This document shows, in pieces, positions 47,859 through 58,385 of a stretch of 64,000 nucleotides of DNA. The number at the start of each line of letters is the position of its first letter. Position 1 is the first letter of the stretch. The position numbers were made by a program, and so were the translations under genes. The notes below the pieces were generated by a model. That model was not told the origin of the DNA, did not search any database, and was given only the letters and a program-made list of their open reading frames with translations. The DNA is from an uncultured Pelagibacteraceae bacterium (GTDB lineage: Bacteria > Pseudomonadota > Alphaproteobacteria > Pelagibacterales > Pelagibacteraceae), in contig CACMTO010000006.1 of assembly GCA_902616645.1 (NCBI GenBank), positions 1-64,000 of the forward strand. Direction: 5' to 3'.

Positions 47859-48782
47859 ATGAAACAATTTAGCATATGCTTCGTTAAGGTAAAAAAAGAT
47901 TGTTTAAAATTTATTAAATCTCAAGAGACAAAAGCTGACAAATTTAAGAATAAAGAAAAAATGATAAAAGCTTTTTTGATACCGCTTTGCTTTTGGATAA
48001 GTAAAAATGCAGATAAAAAAAAGCCGTATTTTGTAGGTTTAGCAGGAGGCCAAGGAACAGGTAAAACTACAATCAGCTCTTTAATTAGAATTATTTTAAT
48101 TAAATACTTTAAATTGAATGTTTTTAGGATTTCAATAGACGATTTTTATAAAACAAGAAAAGAAAGAAAAAATTTGTCTAGTAGAATCCACCCAATGCTT
48201 TTAACTCGAGGAGTACCGGGAACACACGATATTAATATGATGTTGAGTTTCTTTAGAAAGATAAAAAGTAGAAATTTTAAAAGACTTAGATTACCAAAAT
48301 TTAATAAGGCAATTGATGACAGATCTAATAAAAAAAAGTGGTATGATTTAAAAGTAAAACCTGACGTGATTATCTTTGAAGGGTGGTGTGTAGGTGCGAG
48401 ATCAGAGAAAAATATAACTTTAAAAAAAACAATTAATTCATTGGAAAGAGCAAAAGACCAAAAACAAATTTGGAGAAAATATGTTAATCAACAATTAAAA
48501 TTGAATTATAAAAAATTATATTCACAATTAAATTGTTTAATTTATTTAAAAGCAAAAAACTTTAATTTGCTTCAAAAATGGAGATTAAAACAAGAGAGAA
48601 AACTTTGGATTAAAAGTAAAGTGAAATCAAAAATAATGAGTAGAGGAGATGTATTGAATTTTATGCAAACTTACCAAAGAATAACTCAAAATATGTTTAG
48701 AAACACGCCTAAATATGCGTCTGTAATATTTAATTTAAATAGTAACCATCAGATAAAATCTGCAGTATATAGAAACCAATGA
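47859..48782 (+). CDS. P-loop kinase resembling D-glycerate 3-kinase
   Basis: A 307-aa P-loop protein with Walker A GLAGGQGTGKTT (about 60-71). ISIDDFYKTRKERKNLS, the RGVPGTHDINMML segment, VIIFEGWCVGAR and a helical C-terminus also match GLYK/YggC-type glycerate kinases in the phosphoribulokinase-uridine kinase group. It would feed glycerate into lower glycolysis as 3-phosphoglycerate. Phosphorylation of another small substrate cannot be excluded. Its stop overlaps the tolC start by four bases. Confidence 0.75.
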   Translation: MKQFSICFVKVKKDCLKFIKSQETKADKFKNKEKMIKAFLIPLCFWISKNADKKKPYFVGLAGGQGTGKTTISSLIRIILIKYFKLNVFRISIDDFYKTRKERKNLSSRIHPMLLTRGVPGTHDINMMLSFFRKIKSRNFKRLRLPKFNKAIDDRSNKKKWYDLKVKPDVIIFEGWCVGARSEKNITLKKTINSLERAKDQKQIWRKYVNQQLKLNYKKLYSQLNCLIYLKAKNFNLLQKWRLKQERKLWIKSKVKSKIMSRGDVLNFMQTYQRITQNMFRNTPKYASVIFNLNSNHQIKSAVYRNQ

Positions 48783-50074
48783 AAAATTTTTTAGTTATAA
48801 TTTTATGTTCCGTATTCTTACAAATGAATGTTAGTGCGGAAACTTTCTCTGAAGCATTAAAAAAAGCTTATAAAAATAATCCAGAATTAAACGCTGAAAG
48901 AGAAAGTTTGAATATTTCTAAAGAAGATCTTAAAATTTCAAAAGGTTCCTATTTGCCAACAGTCACTCTTAGTGGAAGTAAAAGTCAGGAGGACACAGAA
49001 AAATTGACAAATCGTGACGGTTCAGATGCTACTATTACTGATGTTAATCCATCTGTTCAATCAATTACCATTACTCAAACTCTGATTGATTTTGGAAGAT
49101 TAGCAGAATTGAAAAAAAGTAAAATAGGTGTTGAATTAGCAAAAGCAGAGTTACTTAAAAAAGAGCAAGATATTCTTTATAGATCAATTGAAGCTTATAC
49201 AGGATTATTAGCTGCGAACGAAAAACTTAAGATTAATAAGACAAATGTAAATTTATTAGATAGGCAAGTTGAAACAGACAGAATTAGACTTGAAAGAGGA
49301 AATATATCACTTTCTGATGTTGCACAATCTGAGTCCTCATTAGCAGGAGCACAGGCAAATTTAATTCAAGCGGAAAATGAATTTTTAACAAGCAAACTTA
49401 ATTACGAAAATGTAATCGGGAAACTCGCAAACCCAGAGTTATTGGACAAAAATTCAATATTAGAGGTTAGATTACCTATTGGACTAAATTCAGCACTAGA
49501 ATTATCAGAAAAAAATAATCCTGATTTAATAATATCAAAATTAGAATATGAACAATCAAAAGAGGACACTGTTAGTGCAAGATCTGATTTAGCTCCAACA
49601 GCTACTTTATCGTTTGATAGGTCAAAAACAGATGACCTAAGCTCTACCTATGATGAGCAAGAACAAGACACTTTAAAAGCTACCGTAACTTGGCCTTTTT
49701 TTTCTGGTGGAAAAAATCTTGCAAACTTAAACAAATCTAAAAGTTTAGAGTCACAAAAAAACTTACTTCTTAATAATATGACTACAAAAAATCAAACAGA
49801 TGTTGCAGGCGCATGGTCAAATTATCAATCAAGTAAAAGTCTACTAAATTCAGTAAGAGCACAAGTGAATGCTGCGGAAATAGCAAATGAGGGAATAGTG
49901 GCTGAATATTATAGCGGCTCTGATAGAACTACATTAGAAGTAATTCAATCAAATTCTTTACTACTTAATGCTCAGATTTCGTTGGCTGACTCTGAGAGAA
50001 GTTACATTCTCTCTCAGTTCAACCTACTCAAATCTGTAGGTTTACTTACTAGCGACTATCTTAAAATTAAATAA
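48779..50074 (+). CDS. tolC: TolC-family outer-membrane efflux/secretion channel
   Basis: A 431-aa exported protein: signal peptide in residues 1-20 (ending NVSAET), then two related halves of coiled-coil helices typical of OEP/TolC. The first half begins FSEALKKAYKNNPELNAERE. The second begins NSALELSEKNNPDLIISKLEYEQSKE. Matching beta-strand pieces are SITITQTLIDFGR and KATVTWPFFSGGKN. It forms the trimeric exit duct for efflux pumps or type I secretion. No inner-membrane partner is encoded beside it, so it probably serves pumps elsewhere. Confidence 0.92.
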   Translation: MKNFLVIILCSVFLQMNVSAETFSEALKKAYKNNPELNAERESLNISKEDLKISKGSYLPTVTLSGSKSQEDTEKLTNRDGSDATITDVNPSVQSITITQTLIDFGRLAELKKSKIGVELAKAELLKKEQDILYRSIEAYTGLLAANEKLKINKTNVNLLDRQVETDRIRLERGNISLSDVAQSESSLAGAQANLIQAENEFLTSKLNYENVIGKLANPELLDKNSILEVRLPIGLNSALELSEKNNPDLIISKLEYEQSKEDTVSARSDLAPTATLSFDRSKTDDLSSTYDEQEQDTLKATVTWPFFSGGKNLANLNKSKSLESQKNLLLNNMTTKNQTDVAGAWSNYQSSKSLLNSVRAQVNAAEIANEGIVAEYYSGSDRTTLEVIQSNSLLLNAQISLADSERSYILSQFNLLKSVGLLTSDYLKIK

Positions 50075-50117
50075 TTATTGATTTTTTAGCCCAAATTAAA
50101 ATAAATCTTGCTAATGA

Positions 50118-50132
50118 GAACAAAATGTGTAC
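50118..50132 (+). promoter_or_regulatory. Imperfect SOS box before recA
   Basis: GAAC-N7-GTAC, one base from the alphaproteobacterial LexA consensus GAAC-N7-GAAC, 49 bases before the recA ATG. Plausible because recA is normally SOS-controlled, but one mismatch in an AT-rich region weakens it. Confidence 0.4.
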
Positions 50133-50181
50133 ATTTAAAAGATGATTCGATTGACTAAAAAATTAAAAAAAGAGGTAAAAA

Positions 50182-51330
50182 ATGACTAAAAATAACCTAA
50201 AAGTAGTTAAATCTACTAAAGATCAAGAATTGGATAATAAAGAGAAAAATAAAGCTTTAGACGCAGCGATCAGCCAAATTACAGATAATTTTGGAAAAGG
50301 CTCTGTAATGAAGCTAGGCGAAAAAAGAGCTATGGATATCGAGTCGATATCTACAGGTTCTTTAAGCTTAGATTTAGCTTTAGGAATAGGTGGTTTACCT
50401 AAAGGAAGAATTATTGAAGTTTATGGACCAGAGTCTTCTGGAAAAACAACATTAGCGTTACAAGTTGTTGCTGAAGCTCAAAAAGCAGGTGGAATTTGTG
50501 CATTCGTTGATGCAGAACATGCTTTAGATCCAGTTTATGCAAAAAAATTAGGAGTAAATACTGAAGAGCTTTTAATTTCTCAACCCGATGCTGGTGAACA
50601 AGCTTTAGAAATCGCTGATACATTAGTAAAATCAGGCTCTATTTCAGTTATCGTAATTGACTCAGTTGCAGCTTTAACTCCAAAGGCTGAAATCGAAGGT
50701 GAGATGGGAGATCATCATGTTGGTCTTCAGTCAAGGTTAATGAGTCAGGCTTTAAGAAAATTAACTGGTTCAATTTCAAATACAAACACAATGATGATTT
50801 TCATTAACCAAATTAGAATGAAAATCGGAGTTATGTTTGGAAGTCCAGAAACAACATCAGGTGGTAACGCACTTAAGTTTTACTCATCTGTAAGAATGGA
50901 TATTAGAAGAATTGGTGCCATCAAAGATAAAGATGAAATTATTGGAAATACTACAAGAGTTAAAGTAGTTAAAAATAAAGTTGCACCACCATTTAAAGTT
51001 GTTGAGTTTGATTTGATGTATGGAAGAGGTATTAGCAAAATGGGTGAGTTAGTCGACCTAGGTGCTAAAGCTGATATTATTGAAAAATCAGGAGCCTGGT
51101 ATGCTTATAAGGGTGAGAAAATTGGACAAGGTAGAGAAAATGCAAAAACTTATCTTGCACAAAATCCTAAAGTTGCTGCAGAAATAGAAATGGCAATTAG
51201 AGAAAAAGCCGGTGTGATTTCAAAGAAAATTGAAGGAAATCCATTAAGTCCTGAAAAGATTGAAAAAGAGAAGAAAGTAGCTGAAAAAGAAGAGGCTATA
51301 AAAGAGACTACTCCTACTAAAAAGAACTAG
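50182..51330 (+). CDS. recA: RecA recombinase
   Basis: A 382-aa ATP-dependent strand-exchange protein and SOS co-protease. Seen are KGSVMKLG, Walker [33 protein letters not shown], loop L2 region [27 protein letters not shown], and the C-terminal acid/Lys-rich tail. An N-terminal extension of about 30 charged residues precedes the core. The SD AGAGG lies before the ATG. A hairpin terminator follows. It would activate UmuD cleavage in the same window. Confidence 0.98.
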   Translation: MTKNNLKVVKSTKDQELDNKEKNKALDAAISQITDNFGKGSVMKLGEKRAMDIESISTGSLSLDLALGIGGLPKGRIIEVYGPESSGKTTLALQVVAEAQKAGGICAFVDAEHALDPVYAKKLGVNTEELLISQPDAGEQALEIADTLVKSGSISVIVIDSVAALTPKAEIEGEMGDHHVGLQSRLMSQALRKLTGSISNTNTMMIFINQIRMKIGVMFGSPETTSGGNALKFYSSVRMDIRRIGAIKDKDEIIGNTTRVKVVKNKVAPPFKVVEFDLMYGRGISKMGELVDLGAKADIIEKSGAWYAYKGEKIGQGRENAKTYLAQNPKVAAEIEMAIREKAGVISKKIEGNPLSPEKIEKEKKVAEKEEAIKETTPTKKN

Positions 51331-51354
51331 AATTAAAGGTCATCTTTAAATTAT

Positions 51355-51379
51355 AAAGGCGCTTATTATAAGCGCCTTT
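51355..51379 (+). terminator. Hairpin terminator between recA and alaS
   Basis: AAAGGCGCTTA (51355-51365) pairs perfectly with TAAGCGCCTTT (51369-51379) around a three-base loop. The following T-tract is short and ends in CCCC, so termination may be incomplete. Confidence 0.75.
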
Positions 51380-51429
51380 CCCCTTATCGTTATCTAGACA
51401 TAGAACAAAAAAGCTGTATTTTAAAAAAT

Positions 51430-54096
51430 ATGGCGGACAAATCATTAAATGAGATAAGAAGCACATTTCTAAAATACTTTGAGAAAAATGATCATAAAAT
51501 TGTTGAGTCTAGCAATTTAGTCCCAAATAACGATCCAACATTAATGTTTGCTAATTCAGGAATGGTTCAGTTTAAAAACGTATTTACTGGTTTAGAAAAA
51601 AGAGATTATCAAAGAGCTACCACCTCTCAAAAGTGTGTTAGAGCGGGTGGTAAACATAATGATTTAGAAAATGTTGGTTATACGCCAAGACACCATACTT
51701 TTTTTGAAATGTTGGGAAACTTTTCTTTTGGAGATTATTTTAAAGAAAGAGGAATTGAACTTGCGTGGAATTTAATCACTAAAGATTTTGGTTTGGATAA
51801 AAATAGACTTTATGTAACCGTTTTTCATGAGGATGATGAAGCATTTAATTTCTGGAAAAAAATAGCAGGTTTTAGCGATGATAGAATAATAAGAATTGCG
51901 ACATCAGATAATTTTTGGTCGATGGGCGAAACCGGTCCATGTGGTCCTTGCTCAGAAATATTTTATGATCATGGGGATCATCTAAAAGGAGGGTTGCCCG
52001 GAACGAAAGATCAGGACGGAGATCGTTTTATTGAAATTTGGAACTTGGTCTTTATGCAGTACGAGCAAGTTTCAAAAGATAAAAGAATAGATTTACCAAA
52101 ACCATCTGTAGATACAGGAATGGGATTAGAGAGAATAGCGGCTCTTTTACAAGGTACACATGATAATTATCAAACTGATCATTTTAAGAAATTAATTAGC
52201 TCAATATCTGACGCAACAAAAGTCAAACAAGAAGATAAAAATATATCAAGTTTTAGAGTAATTGCTGATCACTTAAGAGCAAGCTCATTTCTTTTAGCCG
52301 AAGGGGTTTTACCTTCAAACGAAGGTCGTGGATATGTTCTAAGAAGAATTATGAGAAGAGGAATGAGACATTCTCATTTGTTAGGATCAAAAGAGCCGAT
52401 CTTTTATAAAATTTTTGACTCATTAAAAAACGAGATGTCAGGAAATTATCCTGAGCTTGAAAGGTCTCAATCTTTAATTAAAGAAACTTTAAGAATGGAG
52501 GAGGAAAAATTTTTAGTTTTATTAGATAGAGGTATAAAAATTTTGAATGATGAAATTGCAAAAATAGACAAAGTTTTACCTGGGGATGTCGCTTTCAAAT
52601 TATATGATACCTATGGATTTCCATTAGATCTTACTGAAGATATTTTAAAGAATAAGTCTTTAAAAGTTGATCATCAGAAATTTGATGAACTAATGAAAAA
52701 AAGCAAAGAACTTGCTAAAAAGAATTGGAAAGGTTCTGGAGATAGTTCCGAAGAGGCAATTTGGTTTTCAATAAAAGATAAAACTGGTCCAACAGAATTT
52801 TTAGGTTACGAGTCTAATCACTCTGAGGGTGTTGTGTTAAACTTAATTAAAGACAACAAAGAGTCAAAATCTTTATCTACTGGTGAAGAAGGAATGATTA
52901 TTACCAATCAAACCCCGTTTTATGGAGAGTCAGGAGGACAACTCGGAGACAAAGGTACAATTGTTTCCGGTAACTCTGTTTTTGAAGTAGAAGATACACA
53001 GAAAAAACTTGGAGACTTATTTGTTCATTATGGATCTTTGAAAACTGGTGAAATAAAAATCAATGATATAGTAGAGATGAAAATAGATGTGGAGAGAAGA
53101 GATAATTTAAAAGCTTATCATTCTGCTACACATTTACTTCACGAGTCATTAAGAAGAACCTTAGGTAAACACGTTATGCAGAAAGGATCATTAGTTGCTC
53201 CAGATAGGTTAAGATTTGATTTTAGTCATATGAAACCAATTACTAATGAAGAACTAGAGACTATAGATAAATTAGTTAATGAATATGTTTCAAATAGTTC
53301 TGAAGTAACAACAAGAATTATGACACCAAAAGCAGCTATAGAAAAAGGTGCACTTGCTTTCTTTGGAGAAAAATATGGAGAAGAAGTCCGTGTTGTATCT
53401 ATGGGTAAAGAAAAAGAGGTATATTTTTCAACAGAATTATGTGGAGGAACACATGTCAAAAATACTAGTGATATTGGAAAATTTAAAACTGTAAGTCAAT
53501 CGTCTATTGCTGCAGGTGTTAGAAGAGTTGAGGCTCTAAGAGATAAACAACTTGAGGATTTTATTAAAAATAAAGAAAAATTATCAACTTTATCTACTCA
53601 AAAAGACGAAGAAACCATTCAAGATTTGTCATCACAAATTATTAACCTTGGAGGTAAACCAAAGGTTGATAATAAAGATTTAAAAGAAATTATAAAAAAT
53701 CTTTCAAGACAACTTGAACAATTAAATGTTAGTTCAGTTCTTCAAGATAAAACTAAAAATATTATTAAAGATGATCAGATAAATAATATAAAAGTTAGAT
53801 TTCAAAAAGTGCAAGATTTACCTCCTAAAGATTTAAGAAAATTAGTTGATAATGGCAAAAAAGAATTAGGTGATGGTATAGTAATTGTTTTTGCAAGTAA
53901 TGAAGATAAAGTTGGTTTAGCAGTAGGTATTACTGATAAATTAATTAATAAGTATGATGCTGTAAAATTTGCAAAATTGGGATCAGAAACTATTGGTGGA
54001 AAAGGTGGTGGTGGAAGAAAAGATTTTGCTCAAGCAGGGGGTCAAGATAAGAGCAAAATTGAAGAAGCTTTTGAAAAAATTAAGTCCTTAATTTAA
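51430..54096 (+). CDS. alaS: Alanyl-tRNA synthetase
   Basis: Full length at 888 aa. The class II core begins [43 protein letters not shown] and includes [14 protein letters not shown] and GMGLERIA. The editing domain has [11 protein letters not shown] and CGGTHV with the zinc-binding His/Cys set. The C-terminal oligomerisation/DHHA1 domain ends [16 protein letters not shown]. recA-alaS adjacency is common in Alphaproteobacteria. It overlaps the convergent icd gene by nine bases. Confidence 0.98.
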   Translation: MADKSLNEIRSTFLKYFEKNDHKIVESSNLVPNNDPTLMFANSGMVQFKNVFTGLEKRDYQRATTSQKCVRAGGKHNDLENVGYTPRHHTFFEMLGNFSFGDYFKERGIELAWNLITKDFGLDKNRLYVTVFHEDDEAFNFWKKIAGFSDDRIIRIATSDNFWSMGETGPCGPCSEIFYDHGDHLKGGLPGTKDQDGDRFIEIWNLVFMQYEQVSKDKRIDLPKPSVDTGMGLERIAALLQGTHDNYQTDHFKKLISSISDATKVKQEDKNISSFRVIADHLRASSFLLAEGVLPSNEGRGYVLRRIMRRGMRHSHLLGSKEPIFYKIFDSLKNEMSGNYPELERSQSLIKETLRMEEEKFLVLLDRGIKILNDEIAKIDKVLPGDVAFKLYDTYGFPLDLTEDILKNKSLKVDHQKFDELMKKSKELAKKNWKGSGDSSEEAIWFSIKDKTGPTEFLGYESNHSEGVVLNLIKDNKESKSLSTGEEGMIITNQTPFYGESGGQLGDKGTIVSGNSVFEVEDTQKKLGDLFVHYGSLKTGEIKINDIVEMKIDVERRDNLKAYHSATHLLHESLRRTLGKHVMQKGSLVAPDRLRFDFSHMKPITNEELETIDKLVNEYVSNSSEVTTRIMTPKAAIEKGALAFFGEKYGEEVRVVSMGKEKEVYFSTELCGGTHVKNTSDIGKFKTVSQSSIAAGVRRVEALRDKQLEDFIKNKEKLSTLSTQKDEETIQDLSSQIINLGGKPKVDNKDLKEIIKNLSRQLEQLNVSSVLQDKTKNIIKDDQINNIKVRFQKVQDLPPKDLRKLVDNGKKELGDGIVIVFASNEDKVGLAVGITDKLINKYDAVKFAKLGSETIGGKGGGGRKDFAQAGGQDKSKIEEAFEKIKSLI

Positions 54097-55302
54097 TTTC
54101 TTTTTTAAATTATTATCAATTTCATCTAGAAATTGATTAGTGGTTAAATACTTACTTGATGGCCCAACTAATATAGCTAAATCTTTGGTCATAGAACCAC
54201 TTTCGACACAACCAATACAAACTTGCTCAATAGTATTAGCAAATTTTATAAGTTCATCATTTCCGTCCAATTTACCTCGGTGAGCTAAACCTCTAGTCCA
54301 TGCAAAAATTGAGGCGATTGGATTCGTTGAAGTTTCTTTTCCTTGTTGATGCATTCTATAATGTCTTGTAACCGTTCCATGGGCTGCTTCAGCTTCCATA
54401 ATTTTTCCATCAGGAGTTAAGAGTGTACTTGTCATTAAACCTAAAGAGCCATAACCCTGTGCCATCGTATCAGACTGAACATCACCATCATAATTTTTAC
54501 AAGCCCAAATATATTTTCCACTCCATTTCATTGCACATGCAACCATGTCATCAATCAATCTATGTTCATAAGTAATTTTTAATTTATCGAATTTATCTTT
54601 AAACTCTTTTTTAAACACATCTTCAAATATATCTTTAAAACGCCCATCGTACTTTTTTAGAATCGTATTTTTTGTTGAGAGATAAACTGGCCATTTTTTA
54701 ATTAGACCGTAGCTAAAACAAGATCTTGCAAAGTCCTCAATAGATTTATCTAAATTGTACATAGAAAGAGCAACTCCTGGCCCAGTAAAATTAAATACCT
54801 CATATTTAATTTCATCTTTACCATCCTCAGAGGTCCATTTAACCTCCATCTTACCTTTTCCAGGAACCTTAAAGTCTGTTGCTCTATATTGATCACCAAA
54901 AGCATGTCTACCTATTACAACTGGGTCTGACCAAGAAGGAACTAATTTTGGAATATTAGAACAAATAATTGGCTCTCTAAAAACAGTACCACCAATAATA
55001 TTTCTGATTGTACCGTTGGGAGATCTCCACATTTTTTTCAAGTTGAATTCTTTAACACGAGCTTCATCAGGCGTTATAGTTGCACATTTAATACCTACAC
55101 CAATTTTTTTGATTGCATTTGCCGCTTCTATAGTAATTTGGTCGTCAGTATTGTCTCTACTCTTCATACCCAAATCGTAATACTCAATTCCTAAATCAAG
55201 ATAAGGTAGAATTAATTTATTTTTAATAAATTCCCAGATTATTCTGGTCATTTCGTCACCATCTAGCTCAACAACTGGGTTTTTAACGTTTATTTTACTC
55301 AC
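54088..55302 (-). CDS. icd: NADP-dependent isocitrate dehydrogenase (eukaryote-like type)
   Basis: A 404-aa enzyme of the homodimeric eukaryotic/alphaproteobacterial subfamily. Marks are [39 protein letters not shown], the [10 protein letters not shown] segment, the metal-binding [23 protein letters not shown], and [12 protein letters not shown]. It makes 2-oxoglutarate and NADPH in the TCA cycle. It ends inside the alaS 3' end. It is divergent from psd with a gap of 76 bases. Confidence 0.97.
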   Translation of the reverse strand: MSKINVKNPVVELDGDEMTRIIWEFIKNKLILPYLDLGIEYYDLGMKSRDNTDDQITIEAANAIKKIGVGIKCATITPDEARVKEFNLKKMWRSPNGTIRNIIGGTVFREPIICSNIPKLVPSWSDPVVIGRHAFGDQYRATDFKVPGKGKMEVKWTSEDGKDEIKYEVFNFTGPGVALSMYNLDKSIEDFARSCFSYGLIKKWPVYLSTKNTILKKYDGRFKDIFEDVFKKEFKDKFDKLKITYEHRLIDDMVACAMKWSGKYIWACKNYDGDVQSDTMAQGYGSLGLMTSTLLTPDGKIMEAEAAHGTVTRHYRMHQQGKETSTNPIASIFAWTRGLAHRGKLDGNDELIKFANTIEQVCIGCVESGSMTKDLAILVGPSSKYLTTNQFLDEIDNNLKKKLN

Positions 55303-55378
55303 TTAATTATATTTATCTTAATAATTGAATTTCGCGATTTTATATACATATTAATGAAAAATTATCAAATAGAAGAAT

Positions 55379-56026
55379 ATGATTAGTAAAATATTTCCCA
55401 AAATTCACCCTGAAGGATACAAGTTTTTAGTAATTGCAGGAATAATAACATTGTTACTTTATGTCTTTAGTGATTTTTTAGGTTTAATTGGTTTAGTTTT
55501 AACAATCTGGGTTTATTATTTTTTTAGAGACCCTGAAAGAGTAATCATTGATGATAATAATTATCTAGTAAGTCCTGCTGATGGTGAAATCATAAAAGTT
55601 GAGGAAGTTGATGGCCCAAAAGAACTAGGTTTAGAAAATAAAAGATTTAATAAGATCAGTGTTTTTATGAACGTATTTGACTGTCACGTAAATAGAACTC
55701 CGTGTGCTGGAAAAATTGAAGAAATTTTATATAAGCCAGGAAAATTTGTTAATGCTTCCCTAGATAAAGCAAGTGAAGATAACGAGAGAAATTATTTTAA
55801 AATAAAGGATACAGAAAATAATGACATAATCGTAGTCCAAATAGCAGGTCTTGTTGCGAGAAGAATAGTTTGTGAGTCTAATAAAGATCAAGAGTTAAAA
55901 CAAGGTGATAGAATTGGAATGATAAGATTTGGAAGTAGAGCAGATGTATTTTATGAAAATTATCAACCGTTAGTAAAGGTAGGTCAAAAAGCTATTTCAG
56001 GTGAAACGTTATTAGCAAAAAAATAA
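55379..56026 (+). CDS. psd: Phosphatidylserine decarboxylase (short form)
   Basis: A 215-aa pyruvoyl-dependent enzyme that makes phosphatidylethanolamine. One or two hydrophobic segments at 15-50 anchor it. YYFFRDPERVI, SPADGEIIKVEE, FMNVFDCHVNRTPCAG and the self-cleavage site in RFGSRADVF (Gly-Ser bond, Ser becoming pyruvoyl) identify the short alphaproteobacterial type. It is followed by pssA after one base, so the two steps from CDP-diacylglycerol to PE are in one operon. Confidence 0.95.
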   Translation: MISKIFPKIHPEGYKFLVIAGIITLLLYVFSDFLGLIGLVLTIWVYYFFRDPERVIIDDNNYLVSPADGEIIKVEEVDGPKELGLENKRFNKISVFMNVFDCHVNRTPCAGKIEEILYKPGKFVNASLDKASEDNERNYFKIKDTENNDIIVVQIAGLVARRIVCESNKDQELKQGDRIGMIRFGSRADVFYENYQPLVKVGQKAISGETLLAKK

Positions 56027-56027
56027 A

Positions 56028-56831
56028 ATGGAACAACCGAAAAATAATTTAAAAATTGTAGCAGATAAAAAAAGAGCAAGAATGATTTTACCAAATATGC
56101 TTACACTTATAGGAGTTTGCATTGGTTTAACATCAATACGATTTGCACTAGATGGTAGGTTCGAACTTGCAATCGTAGCGATTCTCTTTGCTGCTTTAAT
56201 CGATGGTCTTGATGGAAGAATAGCTCGATTAATCAGAGGGACATCTAAAGTTGGAAAAGAATTAGATTCTCTTACTGATATGATTAGTTTTGGGGTAGCG
56301 CCAGCATTTATAATGTATTTTTGGAAACTTAATACCCTAGGAAGATTTGGTTGGTTGCTTTGTTTAATTTATGTAATTTGTGTTGCATTACGTTTAGCAA
56401 GGTTCAACATAAATTCAAATCAAGAACCTTCTTGGAGGGATAATTTTTTTGAGGGAGTTCCATCACCAGCTGGAGGAATTTTAGTTTTAACACCTTTAAT
56501 AATTAGTTTAAGTGGTTTTAACTTTGTTCAATTAAATTATGATTTAATGGCACCCATTTTTTTTATTGCAACTTCTTTTTTACTAATTAGTAAATTCCCA
56601 AGTTATTCTTTTAAAAAAATAGTGATCCCAAGAAAGACAACAATATTTCTTTTATTTGGAATAGTTTTATTTTTTGGTCTTTTATTGATTTATACTTTTA
56701 ATGTAATTGCGATAAGTACTGCAATTTATGTACTTTTATTACCAATAAGCTTTTTTCATTTTCAAAAAATTAAGAAACAACATGAAAATGACAAAATTCA
56801 AGACGAAGATGACCTTGAAGACGTGCTTTAA
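56028..56831 (+). CDS. pssA: CDP-diacylglycerol-serine O-phosphatidyltransferase
   Basis: A 267-aa multi-helix membrane protein of the CDP-alcohol phosphatidyltransferase family. The catalytic pattern DG-xx-AR-x8-G-xxx-D-xxx-D lies at about 62-87 (DGRIARLIRGTSKVGKELD and the following Asp). Several hydrophobic helices follow, with a charged C-terminal tail. It makes phosphatidylserine, the substrate of the psd product. Its last base overlaps the start of the next gene. Confidence 0.95.
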   Translation: MEQPKNNLKIVADKKRARMILPNMLTLIGVCIGLTSIRFALDGRFELAIVAILFAALIDGLDGRIARLIRGTSKVGKELDSLTDMISFGVAPAFIMYFWKLNTLGRFGWLLCLIYVICVALRLARFNINSNQEPSWRDNFFEGVPSPAGGILVLTPLIISLSGFNFVQLNYDLMAPIFFIATSFLLISKFPSYSFKKIVIPRKTTIFLLFGIVLFFGLLLIYTFNVIAISTAIYVLLLPISFFHFQKIKKQHENDKIQDEDDLEDVL

Positions 56832-57742
56832 TGAAAAAAAATGTAATTGTTTCTTTAGCCGATGCTAATTATTTTCCTTTACTAGATGAACTAGTAGATT
56901 CAATTAAAAGATTTAAACAAAGTGAAAATGTTGCTATCTGTATTTTGGATGCAGGATTAAAACAAGACCAGAGAGATAGCTTATTAAAAAAAGTTGATGA
57001 AATTAAAAATGCTGAATGGGACATTGAAGTGCCTGGTCATAAAGTTAAAGGTAAAGAGTGGTTGAAAAGCCAGGTATCAAGAGCTTTTTTACCAAAATAT
57101 TTTCCTAACTATGAAAAATATCTTTGGATTGATTGTGATGCATGGGTAAATGATTGGTATTGTATAGACTTATATTTTAAGGCTTGTGATGATGGAAAGC
57201 TTGGAATTACACAAACAATTGGCCCCGGATACAAAATTACTTCTAAAGTAAACTGGCTTTTTGGAAAGCTGGCATTAATTAAATCTCAAAACTTTAAACA
57301 TGCTATAAAATCCAAAATTAATTATGCTGATGCTAGAAAATTAGCTTTCGCCCCTCATATTAATATTGGAGTTTTTTCATTAGAAAAAAACTCTAAGGGA
57401 TGGAGTACTTGGCAAAATAATTTAGAGAAAACTCTTAAAGCAGGTAATATTTTTGGATCTGAAGGTTTGGCAATTAATATGTCTGTTTATATTGATAATA
57501 TGGAAACAGAGTTTCTTCCATTAAATTGTAATTGGATTACGAGTAATTTACTTCCAAAATTTGATCAAAAACAAAGTACATTTGTTGAACCATACTTACC
57601 AAATTATAAAATTGGTATAATACATCTTGCAGCAGGTATTTGGAAAGATGGTAAGGATATGCGAGTGGATAAAAGTATCAAAATTGAATTAGAAACTTTA
57701 GATAAAAATAAAATATTAAAAAGTTTAAGATATAATACTTAA
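56831..57742 (+). CDS. Glycosyltransferase-like protein (GT-A fold, unassigned)
   Basis: A 303-aa soluble protein. MKKNVIVSLADANYFPLLDELVDSI begins a Rossmann-like domain, and the KYLWIDCDAWVND segment gives the DxD motif for a metal-sugar-nucleotide. HINIGVFSLEKNS and IIHLAAGIWKDGKDMR recall family 8-type transferases. Donor and acceptor are unknown. One-base overlap with pssA and direct adjacency to rlmE place it in the phospholipid operon, perhaps glycosylating a lipid or surface glycan (inference). Confidence 0.65.
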   Translation: MKKNVIVSLADANYFPLLDELVDSIKRFKQSENVAICILDAGLKQDQRDSLLKKVDEIKNAEWDIEVPGHKVKGKEWLKSQVSRAFLPKYFPNYEKYLWIDCDAWVNDWYCIDLYFKACDDGKLGITQTIGPGYKITSKVNWLFGKLALIKSQNFKHAIKSKINYADARKLAFAPHINIGVFSLEKNSKGWSTWQNNLEKTLKAGNIFGSEGLAINMSVYIDNMETEFLPLNCNWITSNLLPKFDQKQSTFVEPYLPNYKIGIIHLAAGIWKDGKDMRVDKSIKIELETLDKNKILKSLRYNT

Positions 57743-58354
57743 TTGAAAAAAAATAAGATTTCAAAAAATTGGGTAAACAAACAAAGACGTGATACTTATG
57801 TGCGTCAATCAAAGGTTGATGGTTATCGAGCTAGGTCGGCCTATAAATTAAAAGAGATAGATGAAAAATTTGGAATATTTAAAGGTGGAATGTTAGTTGT
57901 AGACATTGGAGCTGCTCCTGGCAGCTGGTCACAGTATGTTGCAAGAGTAGTTAAGAGCGGAAAGATAATCTCTGTTGATCTAAAAGAAATGGAAAATATA
58001 GAAAATACTTTACAAATTCAGGGTGACTTTACTTCAGATAACACTCAAGACCAAATTAAAGAATATCTCAAAAAAAAACCTGATGTAGTCATGTCTGATA
58101 TGGCCGTTAACACGACTGGGATTAAAAATATCGACTCAATTCAAACTGGAGAATTGTGTAAAGAGGCAATGGTTTTTTCAAAGGATGTGATTTCAGAAAA
58201 GGGTTTTTTTATTTCAAAAATATTTATGGGTAGTACATTCAATGAAATTGTCGCACTGGGAAAAAAAATTTTTAAAGAAGTTAAGGTTTTTAAACCTAAA
58301 TCTAGTAGGAAAGATTCTAAAGAAAGTTTTATAATTTGTAAAAATCTTAGATAG
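57743..58354 (+). CDS. rlmE: 23S rRNA (uridine-2'-O-)-methyltransferase RlmE/FtsJ
   Basis: A 203-aa SAM-dependent enzyme methylating U2552 of 23S rRNA. The basic N-terminus (WVNKQRRDTYVRQSKVDGYRARSAYKLKEID) contains the catalytic Lys, followed by VVDIGAAPGSWSQ (SAM site), the VVMSDMAVN Asp, the FISKIF Lys and the SFIICKNL end with the conserved Glu nearby. It begins with TTG immediately after the previous stop. Length is normal. Confidence 0.95.
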   Translation: MKKNKISKNWVNKQRRDTYVRQSKVDGYRARSAYKLKEIDEKFGIFKGGMLVVDIGAAPGSWSQYVARVVKSGKIISVDLKEMENIENTLQIQGDFTSDNTQDQIKEYLKKKPDVVMSDMAVNTTGIKNIDSIQTGELCKEAMVFSKDVISEKGFFISKIFMGSTFNEIVALGKKIFKEVKVFKPKSSRKDSKESFIICKNLR

Positions 58355-58385
58355 TTTCTTTAAATTTCAAAGGAATCGTATATAA

